8,368 nucleotides of DNA from Ktedonobacter sp. 13_1_20CM_4_53_11 (GTDB taxonomy: Bacteria > Chloroflexota > Ktedonobacteria > Ktedonobacterales > Ktedonobacteraceae): the NCBI GenBank assembly GCA_001919995.1, contig MNIY01000211.1, forward strand, positions 3,594 to 11,961, given 5' to 3'. Made by a program: the position numbers and the translations under genes. The notes beneath the pieces are model-generated. The model saw only the letters and a list, made by a program, of their open reading frames with translations. It did not search any database and was not told the DNA's origin. Below, in pieces: positions 6,638 through 8,368 of the stretch (position 1 is the first letter of the stretch; the number at the start of each line of letters is the position of its first letter).

Positions 6638-8368
6638 TCAGTCCGCTGCCGGAGAATGGGAGACGGCAAGCATGCCACCTTCAGGCCGACCGTGTGAAAG
6701 CCACGCCAGGGCCAGAAGACCACCAACGTAACAAGCGGAAGCCAGCAGCAAGACCATCCTGAATCCGATCATCATGCCCAGCATCAAAGCCAAAACGGTG
6801 CCGATCACGGTGAAGAATCCATTGACACCCCAGGCCCATGATCCCAAAGCCGACGAACGCCGCATTGCCAGGCGCAGCCCGAGAGGGAAGGGCATGCCCA
6901 GCACGAATCCGAGCGGAGCCACGAGCAACAACGAAATCACAATCCGCCAAAAGATGCCAAACCCCAAGGCGGCGTGGAAAACTACGGGAGTGATTACTGC
7001 CACCACGGGCACTAAAATAATTGCGCCGACAAGAACGCGTTTGAGCGTCCCCGGAAGTTCAGGGGCTGCCCATCTTCCGGCTGTATAAGACCCAATTCCG
7101 GTAAATATCAGGAGCCCAGCCAGCACCACGGCGTAGGTATAGATTGGCTGTCCCAGGAACAAAAGGAACCGTTGCAGCAATGCAATTTCGACCATGATGA
7201 AGCCAAGGCCCAGCGCGGCGAAGTAGCTGATCCAGGCCCACCGCCCTTCGATCCGAAGCCCCCGGCGCTCTAGCAATGCCAGCGGCAGAAGGATGCACAG
7301 GCCCGCCACGATAGCCGACTGACCTAGGAGAATCAGCAGCGTGACTTCCGCAATAGGCCGGTCCTCAAGGGCCAACCGTGCGCCAGAGGGCTGACTTTGC
7401 GAAAACAAATCGACGATGGTGCTCCACCGGATTCGGGACCATCGCGTGTGCTGATTGAAAAACGGCTTGTCATCGGTGGCTGGAGCCAGTTGCGAGTCAC
7501 TGGCTCGAAACACATCCTCCAGTTGCGCCGCACCGGCGATCCGCGCACAGAGACTGTCCGGCTGGCTTTGATCTGGCGCGAACAGAATCTTGACCCTGGC
7601 CGAATCTTCTTCCGGGCCAGCTCCGGCATTCAAAATTCCGCGAATTTGAGCCAGCTCTTCGGGGCGAAACGTGCTTTTCTTCAGCAGCAATCCGGCAAGG
7701 AAACGGAAGCGGCTTGGCGTTGGGTTGCGGCGCTTGAAATTGCTGAATGCAAGCACGTGGTCGTTGATCGAGCCTAGTCCCTGCTCCGCAAACACCTCGC
7801 GCGCGGTCGAAACCAGGCGGGGAATCTGAAACTCCGGTCGGCTGAAAAAGATGACACCTTCAGGCGTGAGGTGGTCGAGGTAGTCCCGGAACGCTTCGCG
7901 AGTCAATACGTAATTTTCAGACAGACTCAAAGCCCCAGATGCCATCGCCGCATTGCTGATGGTATTGACCGAAATGATCGCGTCGTACTTTTCCGTCGAG
8001 CGCCGGACAAAGCTGCGCCCCTCGTCCGTGACCAGACGTACCTCAGGCTGGTGGTAAAGGTTTCCCCAGAAGTCGTTCATCCGCTTGGCAACGATGTCGC
8101 TAATGATCGGATTGATCTCAATTGCGGTAATTGAGCTGGCACCTGCCTGCAGTCCCGCAAGTACTTCATCGCCTCCGCCGGACCCAATGATCAGAATTTT
8201 GGGATTCGTTTTTCCGGCGTAGGCGACCGTGGATAGCGGCTCCACCTGGCCTGGGTTCTGCTTCAGAACTGTCCGCGCATCGGGCCTAAGATCGTAGATG
8301 CCCGTCAGAGCGGTGCCGGCATCTATGTACATAATTCTGGCTGTGAGCTTCTTACCTTCCGGTGAAAA
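6638..8368 (-). CDS. Spermidine-synthase-like (SAM-binding) domain fused to a C-terminal multi-pass membrane region; N-terminus outside the window
   Basis: The minus-strand frame is open to the right edge: before the first in-window Met (ATG at 8332-8330) come 12 more sense codons (FSPEGKKLTARI) and that Met has no well-placed ribosome site. The gene therefore starts outside the window. Counting from that Met, a Rossmann methyltransferase-type fold covers about 1-220. SAM-site motifs are KILIIGSGGGDEVLAGL (45-61), AIEINP (70-75) and VTDEGRSF (101-108). A linker carries PATDDKPFF (284-292), a motif typical of these fusions. Roughly six or seven membrane helices follow (about 330-353, 366-391, 398-418, 434-455, 458-480, 505-525, 527-545), with VEIALLQRFLLFLGQP (381-396) and GMPFPLGLRL (479-488). 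Relatives are usually annotated 'spermidine synthase' and often have extra N-terminal helices, which here would lie off the edge. The catalytic Asp motif of aminopropyltransferases is not seen (SVNTISNAAM at 121-130), so polyamine synthesis is doubtful. The real substrate is unknown. Confidence 0.87.
   Translation of the reverse strand, partial: FSPEGKKLTARIMYIDAGTALTGIYDLRPDARTVLKQNPGQVEPLSTVAYAGKTNPKILIIGSGGGDEVLAGLQAGASSITAIEINPIISDIVAKRMNDFWGNLYHQPEVRLVTDEGRSFVRRSTEKYDAIISVNTISNAAMASGALSLSENYVLTREAFRDYLDHLTPEGVIFFSRPEFQIPRLVSTAREVFAEQGLGSINDHVLAFSNFKRRNPTPSRFRFLAGLLLKKSTFRPEELAQIRGILNAGAGPEEDSARVKILFAPDQSQPDSLCARIAGAAQLEDVFRASDSQLAPATDDKPFFNQHTRWSRIRWSTIVDLFSQSQPSGARLALEDRPIAEVTLLILLGQSAIVAGLCILLPLALLERRGLRIEGRWAWISYFAALGLGFIMVEIALLQRFLLFLGQPIYTYAVVLAGLLIFTGIGSYTAGRWAAPELPGTLKRVLVGAIILVPVVAVITPVVFHAALGFGIFWRIVISLLLVAPLGFVLGMPFPLGLRLAMRRSSALGSWAWGVNGFFTVIGTVLALMLGMMIGFRMVLLLASACYVGGLLALAWLSHGRPEGGMLAVSHSPAAD

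Noticed and set aside
6503..6697. Plus-strand 64-codon frame in the convergent gap
   Set aside because: It begins with GTG, lacks a ribosome site, has no recognisable motif, and overlaps the 3' end of the SpeE-like gene.
8330..8332. ATG at 8332 (minus strand) as the start of the SpeE-like gene
   Set aside because: The frame remains open to base 8368, and there is no ribosome site at a suitable distance. The upstream codons read as plausible coding sequence.
1..8368. Search for CRISPR arrays, tRNAs, insertion sequences, phage or defence genes
   Set aside because: There are no regularly spaced repeats, transposase or integrase motifs, or cloverleaf-like sequences. The coding content is fully explained by three permeases and one SpeE-like membrane protein.

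Overview
The window looks like chromosomal DNA of an acidobacterium (Acidobacteriota, in the Koribacter/Solibacter/Terriglobus range). Three things suggest this: moderately high GC by eye, and a tandem run of large MacB/FtsX-type permeases with an N-terminal soluble segment, two MacB periplasmic core domains and no ATPase gene in view. That architecture is the 'acidobacterial duplicated orphan permease' (ADOP) family, which is amplified in acidobacterial genomes. The assignment rests on protein motifs only; there is no rRNA or other phylogenetic marker here.

Layout. Bases 2-889 (+) are the 3' part of a first ADOP permease, cut by the left window edge. Only 10 bases after its stop, a complete second ADOP permease runs from 900 to 3608 (902 aa). 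A 105-base gap (3609-3713) holds a small hairpin and a perfect 12-bp inverted repeat. A complete third ADOP permease follows at 3714-6377 (887 aa). A 260-base non-coding stretch (6378-6637) contains a 10-bp tandem duplication and a few weak hairpins. Converging on it from the right is a minus-strand gene (6638 to beyond 8368). It encodes a spermidine-synthase-like, SAM-binding domain fused to a C-terminal multi-pass membrane region, and it is cut by the right window edge.

How the genes relate. The three permeases are same-strand paralogues, and the first two are probably co-transcribed. The two complete ones share an unusually well conserved ~94-residue N-terminal segment (about 70% identity by hand count), while their first periplasmic domains have diverged strongly. 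This suggests a common partner or assembly role for the N-terminus and different roles for the periplasmic parts. Their substrate is unknown. MacB-type proteins usually transmit force across the membrane with an ATPase, and none is encoded here. The SpeE-like membrane protein is on the opposite strand and has no evident functional link to the permeases. Its SAM-binding motifs are present, but it lacks the aspartate-rich motif expected of a true aminopropyltransferase, so 'spermidine synthase' would be a misleading name.

I found no tRNA, rRNA, CRISPR array, insertion sequence, phage gene or defence system in this window.
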